Below, piece by piece: positions 1 through 6,373 of a DNA stretch of 37,671 nucleotides. Position 1 is the first letter of the stretch; every line of letters begins with the position of its first letter. The notes under the pieces were generated by a model. It was not told the DNA's origin. It did no database searches and saw nothing but the letters and a program-made list of their open reading frames with translations. A program made the translations under genes and the position numbers. Source of the stretch: a virus. The stretch is taken from positions 1 to 37,671 of IMG/VR virus record IMGVR_UViG_3300028920_000156; one strand, written 5' to 3'.

Positions 1-85
1 TTTATTCTTTTGAGAAGCTCCTCTTTTGTAACTTCTGAAACTGTTGTGTCACCATCAGAGTTGTTTATGATATAATATTTTTCCA
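1..85 (-). CDS. Small hypothetical protein, 3' end cut by window edge
   Basis: Reads leftward from ATG at 85 with AAGGAGC 6-12 bases upstream; the first 28 residues are visible and the frame runs off the window. It begins MEKYYIINNSDGD and continues VSEVTKEELLKRI. The layout (short strand, acidic SDGD turn, TKEELLKRI helix) resembles small phage proteins of unknown role; that likeness is from memory. It follows an element shared with position 9200. Function unknown. Confidence 0.7.
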
Positions 86-113
86 TTTTTAATGCTCCTT
101 AAACTTAAAATTT

Positions 114-149
114 CACACAACTTGTTACTTGTAGCATAAATTTGCCACA
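114..149 (-). repeat. Hairpin plus GTTGTGTG element, inverted copy of 9200-9235
   Basis: Read on the minus strand, 149-117 aligns without gaps to 9200-9232 at about 26 of 33 positions. Most differences lie in the loop between a conserved six-base stem (GTGGCA or GTAGCA against TGCTAC). Both copies end in TAACAAGTTGT and sit just upstream of a small gene. The GTTGTGTG core (114-121) also occurs at 9794-9801. It may be a recombination site or a regulatory hairpin. Confidence 0.5.
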
Positions 150-197
150 TATTGATTTAATACTTTGGGCAGTTTAGCGTGATGCCCGGCACGCCCA

Positions 198-263
198 TCA
201 CAAGGAGCAAATTTCAGCTATTATGCCCATTATAATCAGGCCAAAGTAAACTGCTATATCCAT
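198..263 (-). CDS. 21-residue hydrophobic peptide
   Basis: ATG at 263 has a strong AGGAGG seven bases upstream, and the frame encodes MDIAVYFGLI followed by IMGIIAEICSL and a stop. Almost the whole peptide is one hydrophobic stretch, so it is probably a small membrane peptide. The evidence for translation is the ribosome binding site; no family is recognised. A six-base inverted repeat (GTGATG/CATCAC) overlaps the stop codon. Confidence 0.5.
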   Translation of the reverse strand: MDIAVYFGLIIMGIIAEICSL

Positions 264-291
264 TCAGTCCTCCTGTATATCAGTGTTATAC

Positions 292-471
292 TTAAATTAG
301 TTCAAACAGGTAATCGGGTTCAAGCCCAAAGAATTCATCGCACACATCTTCTGCGGCCATTATGTTGCCCTCATCCAGGTACGCATGCATCTGGTCGCTG
401 GCTTCATCAATTAAATCTTGGGCTTCTTCAGGTGACATTCCGTCCCTTTTCATCAGTATTTCCTTTATCAT
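292..471 (-). CDS. Conserved small acidic phage protein (59 aa)
   Basis: ATG at 471 follows GGAGA. The protein starts MIKEILMKRDGMSPEEAQDL and ends CDEFFGLEPDYLFELI. The combination of RDGMSPEEA near the N-terminus and FGLEPDYL at the C-terminus is, from memory, a recurring signature of small phage proteins of unknown function. It is helical, acidic and has no membrane segment or metal motif. It lies in the minus-strand run between the hydrophobic peptide and the 105-residue protein. Confidence 0.75.
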   Translation of the reverse strand: MIKEILMKRDGMSPEEAQDLIDEASDQMHAYLDEGNIMAAEDVCDEFFGLEPDYLFELI

Positions 472-543
472 TTGGTCTCCTTGTTCAGAATTGTTGGATT
501 TTTGGCGAATTTTGCCGTTTAAAAGTTAAACCAGCCGTCAAGC

Positions 544-861
544 TCACACGCAGGTATTGAGAAACCGTTCCTTCATTTCCTCTGCTTCCTCTTCCGTGAG
601 CATATCAAGTGTGAAGGCATCTCCAATGAGCAGGGAGAAGTTTGTCCAGTCATCTTCACCCACGGTAAGAAGCCCTTTCACATATGAGTAAATGAATGAC
701 AAGTCCAGTTTTCTGCGTAATTTTTGCTTAAAACAGGATAATTGGTATTCAGTGAGCCAATTTCTCCAGTTTGGTAAATTGTTTACAATTGGTGGCCAGC
801 CTACAGCCTGAGACCTTCCTACAGATTGAGACTCACCTACGGGTTGAGCTGCATATTCCAT
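544..861 (-). CDS. Hypothetical protein (105 aa)
   Basis: Starts at ATG 861 behind AAGGAGAACAAA, part of a leader shared with the genes starting at 1870 and 1209. Residues 6-21 contain a degenerate repeat (QPVGESQSVGRSQAVG). The middle is rich in W, Y and basic residues (NWRNWLTEYQ, KQKLRRKLDL) and the C-terminal third is acidic (LTEEEAEEMKERF). No family recognised. Shared leader and strand suggest co-regulation with its neighbours. Confidence 0.6.
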   Translation of the reverse strand: MEYAAQPVGESQSVGRSQAVGWPPIVNNLPNWRNWLTEYQLSCFKQKLRRKLDLSFIYSYVKGLLTVGEDDWTNFSLLIGDAFTLDMLTEEEAEEMKERFLNTCV

Positions 862-1034
862 TTTGTTCTCCTTGTTTGGGTTTACCCATCATGATGCTCA
901 CATAATGGGGGGACGGTTTCCCGACACCAGAAAAGATAATCCCGCCGTCAATCCTACCCATGCTGGTAAATACGTTTCAAGAGCTTGTATGGTTTTAATA
1001 AATAATAATGTAATAGATTACTTCCCGGAAGGGC

Positions 1035-1064
1035 AAAAAAAAGGCCGACCAATATAGGCCGGCC
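1035..1064 (-). terminator. Intrinsic terminator (second of a pair), minus strand
   Basis: On the minus strand, GGCCGGCC (1064-1057), a six-base loop and GGTCGGCC (1050-1043) form an eight-pair stem with one G-T pair, followed at once by eight T (1042-1035). This is the classical rho-independent layout for transcripts coming from 1870 leftward. Confidence 0.85.
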
Positions 1065-1076
1065 AGTATATGGGAG

Positions 1077-1099
1077 AAAAAAAAGACTAGAAACTAGTC
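1077..1099 (-). terminator. Intrinsic terminator (first of a pair), minus strand
   Basis: GACTAG (1099-1094), loop TTT and CTAGTC (1090-1085) form a perfect six-pair stem followed by eight T (1084-1077). The hairpin overlaps the TAG stop codon (1089-1087) of the upstream gene. A second terminator lies 13 bases further on, so termination is doubled. Confidence 0.8.
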
Positions 1100-1209
1100 A
1101 TTCCAGTATATTGTGAATAGCATTGGTTCAATGCCACCCAAGTATTCTGGGGTCTGTGGCTATTTTCCCGAAAAAACCACACGTATAGGGATTTAAAGAA
1201 TTTACTCAT
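1087..1209 (-). CDS. Small basic aromatic peptide (40 aa)
   Basis: ATG at 1209 is preceded by AAAGGAGAACC, the same leader type as the genes at 1870 and 861, so this internal start is preferred over the longer open frame beginning at 1305. The product begins MSKFFKSLYVWFFRENSH and ends QYTGMTSF. It is aromatic and basic near the start. No family recognised. It is the last gene before the tandem terminators. Confidence 0.6.
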   Translation of the reverse strand: MSKFFKSLYVWFFRENSHRPQNTWVALNQCYSQYTGMTSF

Positions 1210-1267
1210 AATTGGTTCTCCTTTTTTGGGTTGATTAGGGCCATACGATATGCATGGCCCAATGGAA

Positions 1268-1870
1268 TTAGTCGGCCATCCTATCGCCATAGGTATCGAC
1301 CACATATTGTAGTTTTTCGATTACCTTAAGCATCTGGGCTTTCCCATTAATGTTGAATCTGCTCTTTTCCTTGAACTTCCCATCACGTTTCTGGTAGCGC
1401 ATTATTTTGGCCGTTAGGGGTTTGGACTTGCCGTCCTTATCCTTATCGGCCTTAACGTATAGGACTGTAGACCATGCACCCCTATTGATGAATATCTTAT
1501 CTATCTGGGTCACGTTATCCGATTGTATGGTCAGCCCGTCCTGTAATATGGACGGTATCTTATCCGCCTTGGGAAGCCCAGATATACGCTTTTCGACTTC
1601 TTCGGTGTTCTTGATTGCCTCAGAAACGTTGGAATCGGCCTTCTTTTCAGCCAGAGCAGATAATAAGCTCGAGCTAACACCACTGGGCTTGTCGAATTCA
1701 TTAGGGTCAATCAATTCCCCATAAGCTCGGAAATAAGCCAATGACTTGGCTACTCCAGTCGTATTAGCATCAGCGAACATATCGTTGATTGCCCTGCTAT
1801 CTGGATGACCAGCCAATACGTCCTTGACTGCCGCATTAATATCTGAAGTCTTCAGATTACTAAGTTCCAT
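1268..1870 (-). CDS. Hypothetical protein (200 aa), first gene of the left operon
   Basis: Starts at ATG 1870 behind AAAGGAGAACAAA. It is soluble and mixed alpha/beta, with lysine- and aspartate-rich stretches (KADKDKDGKSK near residue 140) and no membrane segment or cysteine motif. I do not recognise a family. It is promoter-proximal in the minus-strand operon and shares its leader with two following genes. A role in early takeover or genome maintenance is possible, but nothing in the sequence shows it. Confidence 0.7.
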   Translation of the reverse strand: MELSNLKTSDINAAVKDVLAGHPDSRAINDMFADANTTGVAKSLAYFRAYGELIDPNEFDKPSGVSSSLLSALAEKKADSNVSEAIKNTEEVEKRISGLPKADKIPSILQDGLTIQSDNVTQIDKIFINRGAWSTVLYVKADKDKDGKSKPLTAKIMRYQKRDGKFKEKSRFNINGKAQMLKVIEKLQYVVDTYGDRMAD

Positions 1871-2272
1871 TTTGTTCTCCTTTATTTGGGTTTTAATCGA
1901 CTATTTATGGGCCGCCGATTTTGGCTTGACCTAAAAATAGCGCAAAACCGTCAAAATTCCTAACCCGAAACGTAAGGCACGATATAAGCCTCATAAGTCA
2001 ACCTCAACCCCAACATTCTAGTGTGACATTCTGGCAAAATTGCTTATTTTAATTAATCCCCCGCACATCGCGCAATCATTATTATAAGGCCTTTTGACAA
2101 ATCGGCACAAAAAAGAACTGATCCATATACCCCAATCCAGATATAAGGCAAAATAACCAATTATCACAATGAAACCGTATCAATTATGATAATAGCTTGT
2201 TCGCTAGGACGTATTAGTGAACTAGATGATAGTAAGTAAATTGAGCCTAGTGAGTAAATTACCTATTGCGAA

Positions 2273-2298
2273 ATTGTTAATAGATTGTTGATAGATTT
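2273..2298 (+). repeat. Iteron-like direct repeat, block 1
   Basis: Two copies of the unit ATTGTTRATAGA stand head to tail (TTGTTAATAGA then TTGTTGATAGA). Block 2 at 2360-2383 repeats the units in the opposite A/G order, giving four units in about 110 bp. This could be a binding array for a replication initiator or regulator. Confidence 0.6.
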
Positions 2299-2359
2299 CG
2301 GGGTTTGTTGCATACGCGCAGTTTAAGGCAGTTATGCGCATGAAATCAACTCCCCTGGA

Positions 2360-2383
2360 TGTTGATAGATTGTTAATAGATTT
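2360..2383 (+). repeat. Iteron-like direct repeat, block 2
   Basis: Contains TGTTGATAGATTGTTAATAG, the same 12-base unit twice as in 2273-2298. Between the blocks lie GC-containing palindromic bits (ACGCGC, ATGCGCAT). Confidence 0.6.
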
Positions 2384-2414
2384 TCTCCAATGCGCAAATA
2401 ACACAATTCCAATG

Positions 2415-2432
2415 TGTATCACTTTTGATACA
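2415..2432. promoter_or_regulatory. Perfect palindrome, operator-like site 1
   Basis: TGTATCA-CTTT-TGATACA is a perfect seven-base inverted repeat with a four-base spacer. It is identical to the site at 2511-2528, including the spacer and the preceding CAATG/CCAATG context. Paired identical palindromes suggest a dimeric DNA-binding protein (repressor or partition type). No binding protein is identified in the window. Confidence 0.6.
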
Positions 2433-2510
2433 AAAGCATTATTACACCTTCCCCTAACGCACGTGTATAGCCCAAAACGACCCTATTTACTACCATATCT
2501 TCCCTCAATG

Positions 2511-2528
2511 TGTATCACTTTTGATACA
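2511..2528. promoter_or_regulatory. Perfect palindrome, operator-like site 2
   Basis: Second exact copy of TGTATCA-CTTT-TGATACA, 96 bp from the first. The flanks are also partly repeated: ACGCGTGTGAG follows here at about 2554 and recurs at about 2724. Confidence 0.6.
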
Positions 2529-2879
2529 ACTACACTATTATACCCTCTCTCAACGCGTGTGAGCCCGGTAACTGGGTAGGGCTAAAACACTAGTACATGG
2601 CTAAAACAAGCTGGAAACGGCTATTAACTAGCATATGGTGGCCGTGAGGAGAGCTATGCGGGTGTGTGTGGTAGTTGCGTGCGTGGGGTGTTGGGGTGCT
2701 AGTATGTGTGTGAATTGGGTCTCAACGCGTGTGAGTATCGTATTCCCGTGTAAGACCCCCCCCCTACCCCTTCGCCAACCCCCCGGGCCTGTTTCTCATC
2801 GTAAGCTGGGAGGTACACCCCTACCCAATTACAGGGAATTTGGGGCATTTTTTTACTCATTGTTTATGAGTTTGCCTAT

Positions 2880-3056
2880 TTGGATATATTATATATGGAA
2901 TTTTTTGCCAATATATATTATATACACTACAGCAGCCTGGCGTTTTTATTTAATTTTCGACAGTTGGTTCCGTGCTGGTAGAAAATATTATATACAAAAT
3001 TTTCCGAATTCACACTACAGTTATATGGGCTTGACTGCTTGGATATATTATATGCA
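2880..3056 (+). repeat. Four AT-rich ATATTATAT motifs
   Basis: GGATATATTATAT near 2882 and 3042, AATATATATTATATAC near 2910 and AAATATTATATAC near 2980 are four variants of one AT-rich core. CACTACAG also occurs twice, after the second motif and before the fourth. They could form an unwinding tract or phage-specific promoters; none has a well-spaced -35 box. Confidence 0.45.
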
Positions 3057-3122
3057 GGATTTTTGTTGAAACCTTAAGAATATATTTTTATATTTTATTA
3101 AGATTTTAGAAAGGTGGTAATA

Positions 3123-3383
3123 ATGGAACAGACGATACTTGAAGAAGCGCAGCAGCTTGTTTATGGTAATAGGGATAAGTCATATGGGACTGTGACAAGG
3201 AATTTTGATAAGGTGGCCAAAATGTGGTCTGCCATACTGGATACTGAGGTTACGGCTCATAAGGTGGGATTGTGTATGGTGGCTCTTAAGATTGCCAGGG
3301 AGTGCTATTCCAAGTCCAGGGATAACCTTGTGGATGGGGCAGGGTATTTCGCTACACTTGAGAAATTAGAGAAAGGGGAGTGA
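3123..3383 (+). CDS. DUF6378-like small phage protein (86 aa)
   Basis: First gene of the rightward run; ATG 3123 follows AAAGGTGG. Motifs in order: YGNRDKSYGTVTRNF (about 15-29), KMWSAILD, MVALKIARE and DNLVDGAGYFATLE at the end. The spacing of YG..NF, W, LKIAR and D..VD.AGY matches, from memory, the phage family DUF6378, an all-helical protein of unknown function. Alternative start GTG 3114 lies inside the ribosome binding site and is unlikely. Confidence 0.75.
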   Translation: MEQTILEEAQQLVYGNRDKSYGTVTRNFDKVAKMWSAILDTEVTAHKVGLCMVALKIARECYSKSRDNLVDGAGYFATLEKLEKGE

Positions 3384-3386
3384 ATA

Positions 3387-3785
3387 ATGGATTGTAAAAA
3401 GACAGGCGATGGAAAATACAGGGTTACGTATGGTAATTCCCAAGGTTTGAAAACTGGGTTGGATATAGACTTAGGCTTGATGGATAAGAATTTTGATGCT
3501 ATTAAGAAGCATCTTTATGAGAATGAGGAATTAAATACCATGAAAGCAATTATCATAGCCCAGCAAGAAGAAATAAAGGGATTGAAAGAGGAGAAGCCCA
3601 AAGCCCACCCGCTGGATGAGATGATATGGGATTTATCTAGAGTTGGACATGGAGTCCCAACTGTAAAATCCCTTAAAAAACTCCGCTATGAGTCTATCAA
3701 GTGGATGGGTAAAAAGTGTATGGTTGATGTAAACCAGATAGAAGCATGGATGAAAGAATTTGGACATGAGGACTGGATAGTATGA
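3387..3785 (+). CDS. Hypothetical protein (132 aa)
   Basis: Starts three bases after the previous stop, behind GGGGAGTGAATA. The N-terminal 45 residues look beta-rich (GKYRVTYGNSQG), residues 45-70 form a probable short coiled coil (IIAQQEEIKGLKEEKPK) and the C-terminal part is a compact helical W-containing domain (IDLSRVGHG region, WMGKKCMVDVNQIEAWMKEFG). No family recognised. Its stop overlaps the next start. Confidence 0.65.
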   Translation: MDCKKTGDGKYRVTYGNSQGLKTGLDIDLGLMDKNFDAIKKHLYENEELNTMKAIIIAQQEEIKGLKEEKPKAHPLDEMIWDLSRVGHGVPTVKSLKKLRYESIKWMGKKCMVDVNQIEAWMKEFGHEDWIV

Positions 3786-3949
3786 TTAAAAGAATGGCAG
3801 TAGCAATATTGAATGATTTTACAGAAGAAAAGGCGAAGGAAAAACTTCGGGAATATGCCATGAATAATGGGATTAAGGATTGTTCTTTCCATAAGGAAGA
3901 GTTTATGGGTAAAGTAATTGGCCTTTGCATTGCTTGGGATGAAAAATGA
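3782..3949 (+). CDS. Hypothetical small protein (55 aa)
   Basis: ATG 3782 overlaps the previous stop, and its own stop overlaps the next start (ATGA), so it sits in a coupled chain. It reads MIKRMAVAILNDFTEEKAKE through GIKDCSFHKEEFMGK to LCIAWDEK. Short alpha/beta protein, no family recognised. Confidence 0.6.
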   Translation: MIKRMAVAILNDFTEEKAKEKLREYAMNNGIKDCSFHKEEFMGKVIGLCIAWDEK

Positions 3950-4170
3950 CCAAGTGCCATAACTTTTTTTGCGAACATTATTTGCCGACAAGTGAAACGT
4001 GCAAATGTTATGAGGACCAAGACTGGTGTAATAACTGCAAATACCGCAAGGCATGGAATCGGTTAAATGCTTGGTTAAAAAATCCATGGGTTTCTGAAAC
4101 AGGGACGATTTACCAAGATGATGTTTTGGACAAACTTAAACAGATTAAAAAGGAGCTACAGGATGAATAA
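3946..4170 (+). CDS. Cysteine-rich small protein (74 aa)
   Basis: Coupled to the previous gene by an ATGA overlap. Residues 4-35 hold six cysteines and histidines arranged CHNFFCEHY, CKCYEDQDWC and CKYRK, which suggests a small zinc-binding fold. The rest is helical and ends KKELQDE. That tail is encoded by the ribosome binding and start region of the next gene, and the same tail ends the following methyltransferase. Confidence 0.65.
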   Translation: MTKCHNFFCEHYLPTSETCKCYEDQDWCNNCKYRKAWNRLNAWLKNPWVSETGTIYQDDVLDKLKQIKKELQDE

Positions 4171-4627
4171 ACCAGTAATAGAGAGGGGATATTCATGTGT
4201 CGGGCTTGATAATCCAAAAAATAGTATGAATGTGGGGGCGGCTATAAGAGCTTGTGGTGTTTATGGTTCAAGAATGATTGCGATTTCAAATCATAGATAT
4301 TCAAAAGCCAACACAGATACTATGTGTCACACAAGGCATATGCCATTAATACAATGTGATGATTTACATAAAGTGGTTCCTTTTGATTGTGTTCCTGTTG
4401 CGGTTGATTTAATTGAAGGAGCAATTCCATTGCCTCAATACAAACATCCAACAAGAGCCTTTTATATATTTGGAGCAGAAGATGCTACTCTAGGAGCGAG
4501 AATCACGGATTGGTGTAGAGATATTGTCTACATTCCCACAAATGGGTGTATGAATTTAGCGGCAACAGTAAATGTTGTATTATATGATAGGCTTTCAAAG
4601 AAATTTAAGGAGCTTCAGGATGAATAA
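4163..4627 (+). CDS. SPOUT (SpoU/TrmH-type) RNA 2'-O-methyltransferase
   Basis: The 154-residue product has the three TrmH-class motifs in order: NVGAAIRA (23-30, with the arginine expected to activate the ribose hydroxyl), IFGAEDATLG (about 102-111) and IPTNGCMNLAATVNVVLYD (about 124-142), which builds the SAM-binding trefoil knot. It is close to the minimal length of the catalytic domain, with no extra RNA-binding domain. Start ATG 4163 is chosen because AAGGAG lies seven bases upstream and the first motif follows at the usual distance. Known members methylate tRNA or rRNA ribose as dimers. The phage target is unknown; protecting or modifying host or phage tRNA is a reasonable guess. Confidence 0.85.
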   Translation: MNKPVIERGYSCVGLDNPKNSMNVGAAIRACGVYGSRMIAISNHRYSKANTDTMCHTRHMPLIQCDDLHKVVPFDCVPVAVDLIEGAIPLPQYKHPTRAFYIFGAEDATLGARITDWCRDIVYIPTNGCMNLAATVNVVLYDRLSKKFKELQDE

Positions 4628-4829
4628 ACCAGCGTTTCCAACAACATATTTACATTCTGAACATGAAGGCATGACCATGCGGCAAGCCTATAAAATGGCA
4701 GCATTAGGTAAAATGAATATGTCAATTCATGAAGTAGAGGAAGATGATTTTTACCCAAAGATTACGGAAATATGTGGTAAAATGGCTGATGCCATGCTCA
4801 AAGAAGATGAGGAACATGAAAGAGATTGA
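4620..4829 (+). CDS. Hypothetical small protein (69 aa)
   Basis: ATG 4620 sits in a 24-base junction nearly identical to that of the upstream gene (AAGGAGCTTCAGG, then ATGAATAAACC), so both proteins start MNKP. The pattern PAFPTT...EGMTMRQAYKMAALG resembles small phage proteins with an EGMTLRDYFAA-like motif, function unknown. It ends KEDEEHERD, the first of three consecutive proteins with an EEHE tail. Confidence 0.7.
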   Translation: MNKPAFPTTYLHSEHEGMTMRQAYKMAALGKMNMSIHEVEEDDFYPKITEICGKMADAMLKEDEEHERD

Positions 4830-5013
4830 AAAGAAGATTGGAAAAAGCATCTCAGGGAAATTAATGTGTCCTCTTGGATGCAATGATAATGACCAAGAAA
4901 TGTTTACTATGGGGGATGAGGAAAACAGACTGTTCTGCCCTCATTGTGACTTTAGTTTTGAAATAGTAATAATCTATAATCCAGAGAATGAGGAACATGA
5001 GAAAGGAAAATAA
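4816..5013 (+). CDS. Zinc-ribbon-like small protein (65 aa)
   Basis: ATG 4816 overlaps the previous gene by 14 bases; GAGGAAC upstream acts as a weak ribosome binding site. CPLGC (about 18-22) and CPHC (about 42-45) bracket a short beta region, consistent with one zinc ribbon. It ends ENEEHEKGK. Start choice is uncertain, as ATG 4807 is also in frame. Confidence 0.55.
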   Translation: MKEIEKKIGKSISGKLMCPLGCNDNDQEMFTMGDEENRLFCPHCDFSFEIVIIYNPENEEHEKGK

Positions 5014-5164
5014 AACATATTCCATCCTCAAAAAAAATCTACCAAAAGTTGAGGAATGGTGCAGAACTGTGTGGCGGCCTAATTTTATAAAGGATTGGCT
5101 TAAACAAGAATATACGAATAAACTGATTACAGAGGATGAAGAACATGAGAAAGGCGGTGAGTGA
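4988..5164 (+). CDS. Hypothetical small basic protein (58 aa)
   Basis: ATG 4988 (or in-frame ATG 4997) lies in a copy of the same GATGAGGAACATGA junction found at the previous gene start. The product has a KNLPKVEEWCRTVWRPNF core and ends TEDEEHEKGGE. It is preserved between two coupled genes, which supports translation. No family recognised. Confidence 0.55.
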   Translation: MRNMRKENKTYSILKKNLPKVEEWCRTVWRPNFIKDWLKQEYTNKLITEDEEHEKGGE

Positions 5165-5364
5165 TGGACATACATCATAAATGCGGATTACCAATAGACC
5201 TCTGTATTTGTGGTGGTGAAAACGACCCTCATGCTGTATATAAATTGCAATGCGGTTTGTGTGGGAAAGAATGGGTTGGAGTTGTTCCTGCTGGTGTTCC
5301 AGTAGATAAATTTCAATGTCCAGAGTGTCTTAAACAAGGTTTTTGTATTAACATAGGAGAATAA
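5164..5364 (+). CDS. Two-knuckle zinc-finger-like protein (66 aa)
   Basis: ATG 5164 follows cassette AAGGCGGTGAGTG and overlaps the previous stop. Cysteines fall in CGLPIDLCIC (6-15), CGLCG (about 31-35) and CPEC (about 53-56), consistent with one or two zinc ribbons. There is no catalytic motif. Similar tiny zinc proteins are common in phage accessory regions; role unknown. Confidence 0.65.
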   Translation: MDIHHKCGLPIDLCICGGENDPHAVYKLQCGLCGKEWVGVVPAGVPVDKFQCPECLKQGFCINIGE

Positions 5365-5366
5365 AA

Positions 5367-5522
5367 ATGGGTGAAGAAATAATGGTATCAATGGATTTGT
5401 GGCATAGGATATACGCCGTTGTTTTGGACAAAGGCCCACAAAGCATTATAGATGACATGGATAAAAGGAAAAATGAATATGATGAGGAGCAAAATAGAAT
5501 TTCAGAAGATGAAAGGCGGTGA
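5367..5522 (+). CDS. Hypothetical small protein (51 aa)
   Basis: ATG 5367 follows AGGAGAATAAAA. It reads MGEEIMVSMDLWHRIYAVVL, then a charged helix DDMDKRKNEYDEEQNRI and ends SEDERR. The next start cassette (5513) encodes the ERR-stop end. Probably helical; no family recognised. Confidence 0.55.
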   Translation: MGEEIMVSMDLWHRIYAVVLDKGPQSIIDDMDKRKNEYDEEQNRISEDERR

Positions 5523-5527
5523 GTGAT

Positions 5528-5791
5528 ATGAGAGTATTTCAGGTGGGAGATAGAGTTGCAGTATGGGATGGTATAACTAGACCCGAATTTGGAACAGTAC
5601 TTGAGAGAACAACGCCAAAGGGTGGAAATTATGTTATAGATGTTGGAGATGGTGAGATTAATGCCGATTGGAATGAATTATATAGAGAATCTGCATTTGA
5701 TTACCTGATAAGAGACATGAAAGTAAAAATAGATTTTATGAATACTTGGCTTGAGTTTGCGGAAAGAAAAATAAAGGAAGGCGGTGAGTGA
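5528..5791 (+). CDS. Hypothetical protein with small beta-barrel start (87 aa)
   Basis: ATG 5528 is six bases after the cassette AAGGCGGTGA; GTG 5519 lies inside that ribosome binding sequence and is less likely. The first 50 residues (FQVGDRVAVWDG, EFGTVLERTTPKGG, YVIDVGDGEI) look like a small SH3/Tudor-like barrel; the rest is one amphipathic helix ending KEGGE. No specific family. Confidence 0.65.
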   Translation: MRVFQVGDRVAVWDGITRPEFGTVLERTTPKGGNYVIDVGDGEINADWNELYRESAFDYLIRDMKVKIDFMNTWLEFAERKIKEGGE

Positions 5792-6075
5792 TGGAAGATT
5801 ATACAAAAATAAAAAATGATAAAATCAGAACTAAGATTTGCAAATTGATGTCGGAAATGCTTGATAATCCAGATGAATATGGAATTTATCCAACATCAAG
5901 ATTTATGAGCAAAATGGAAGATTATTGCCTGAAGTTGCGCCACGAGGCTATTGGATGGACTTGGGCTAAAGCGTGTTTAGCTCTTGATGAAAATCAAGAC
6001 CCAAGACAAATAGACCAAGGGTCACTAATATCAGATGCAGAACATGATTTAGATGGGGATAAGTCGGTATTTTAA
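5791..6075 (+). CDS. Hypothetical protein (94 aa)
   Basis: ATG 5791 overlaps the previous stop (TGATG) in cassette 5778. Helical N-terminus with a KLMSEMLDNPDEYGIYPTSR stretch, then WTWAKACLALDEN and an acidic C-terminus. The DEYGIYPTSRF segment looks conserved in style, but no family is recognised. Confidence 0.65.
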   Translation: MEDYTKIKNDKIRTKICKLMSEMLDNPDEYGIYPTSRFMSKMEDYCLKLRHEAIGWTWAKACLALDENQDPRQIDQGSLISDAEHDLDGDKSVF

Positions 6076-6090
6076 ATGGCGGTGAGTGAG

Positions 6091-6342
6091 ATGAAGTTCA
6101 TAAATATTATGAGGTTTGGTGATGCGGTATTAAGAGATATCCATAGAAATGCAGAATGGACGAAGATAACCGACAAAGATATTATTGAATTGGGTGTTTT
6201 TTTGAAAACTAAAACAGCAAAAGACATGGAAGACTATAACATTTTGGAAAGGATTCACTTGATAGCGTCTTTATTTGTTTTTCATAAAAATGAAACAGAA
6301 GAACCACCTGTCAAAAAAATGGGAAGTAAAAGCCAAGGTTGA
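6091..6342 (+). CDS. Hypothetical protein (83 aa)
   Basis: Start ATG 6091 follows the GGCGGTGAGTGAG cassette at 6077; ATG 6076 precedes the ribosome binding sequence and is therefore disfavoured. Mostly helical (MRFGDAVLRDIHRNAEW, LERIHLIASLFVFH). No recognised family. The next small gene starts 53 bases before its end, in another frame. Confidence 0.6.
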   Translation: MKFINIMRFGDAVLRDIHRNAEWTKITDKDIIELGVFLKTKTAKDMEDYNILERIHLIASLFVFHKNETEEPPVKKMGSKSQG

Positions 6343-6373
6343 CAAGATTAGAGAACTACTAAAGGATGAATGA
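6290..6373 (+). CDS. 27-residue basic peptide
   Basis: ATG 6290 lies within the end of the previous gene; the product MKQKNHLSKKWEVKAKV... ends KIRELLKDE. Its stop overlaps the next ATG, with AAGGATGA acting as the next ribosome binding site. It may only be a coupling relay. Evidence is positional. Confidence 0.35.
   Translation: MKQKNHLSKKWEVKAKVDKIRELLKDE

Larger units (their letters stand above)
1871..3113. promoter_or_regulatory. 1.2-kb repeat-rich divergent control region, possible origin
   Basis: No convincing gene lies here, and genes run away from it on both sides. It contains two iteron-like blocks (2273-2298, 2360-2383), two identical palindromes 96 bp apart, an ATTATCA/TGATAAT inverted repeat (2160-2166, 2184-2190), a C/G-rich stretch around 2750-2790 and four AT-rich motifs of the form ATATTATAT (about 2883-3053). 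Iterons next to an AT-rich tract are typical of replication origins, and divergent flanking genes are typical of early regulatory regions. No clear sigma70 promoter pair was found. Confidence 0.5.

Noticed and set aside
863-1057. 64-codon plus-strand frame
   Set aside because: Runs antisense over a leader and a terminator hairpin, and has no ribosome binding site.
2094-2130. TTGACA as a rightward promoter
   Set aside because: No -10 box at 15-19 bases; the nearest TATA-like sequence is too far.
2635-3069. 144-codon open frame on the plus strand
   Set aside because: Low-complexity composition, no ribosome binding site, and it runs through the repeat-rich AT motifs. Treated as chance.
3686-4087. 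Long minus-strand frames over the small rightward genes
   Set aside because: The opposite strand carries a coupled gene chain with ribosome binding sites; these are mirror frames.
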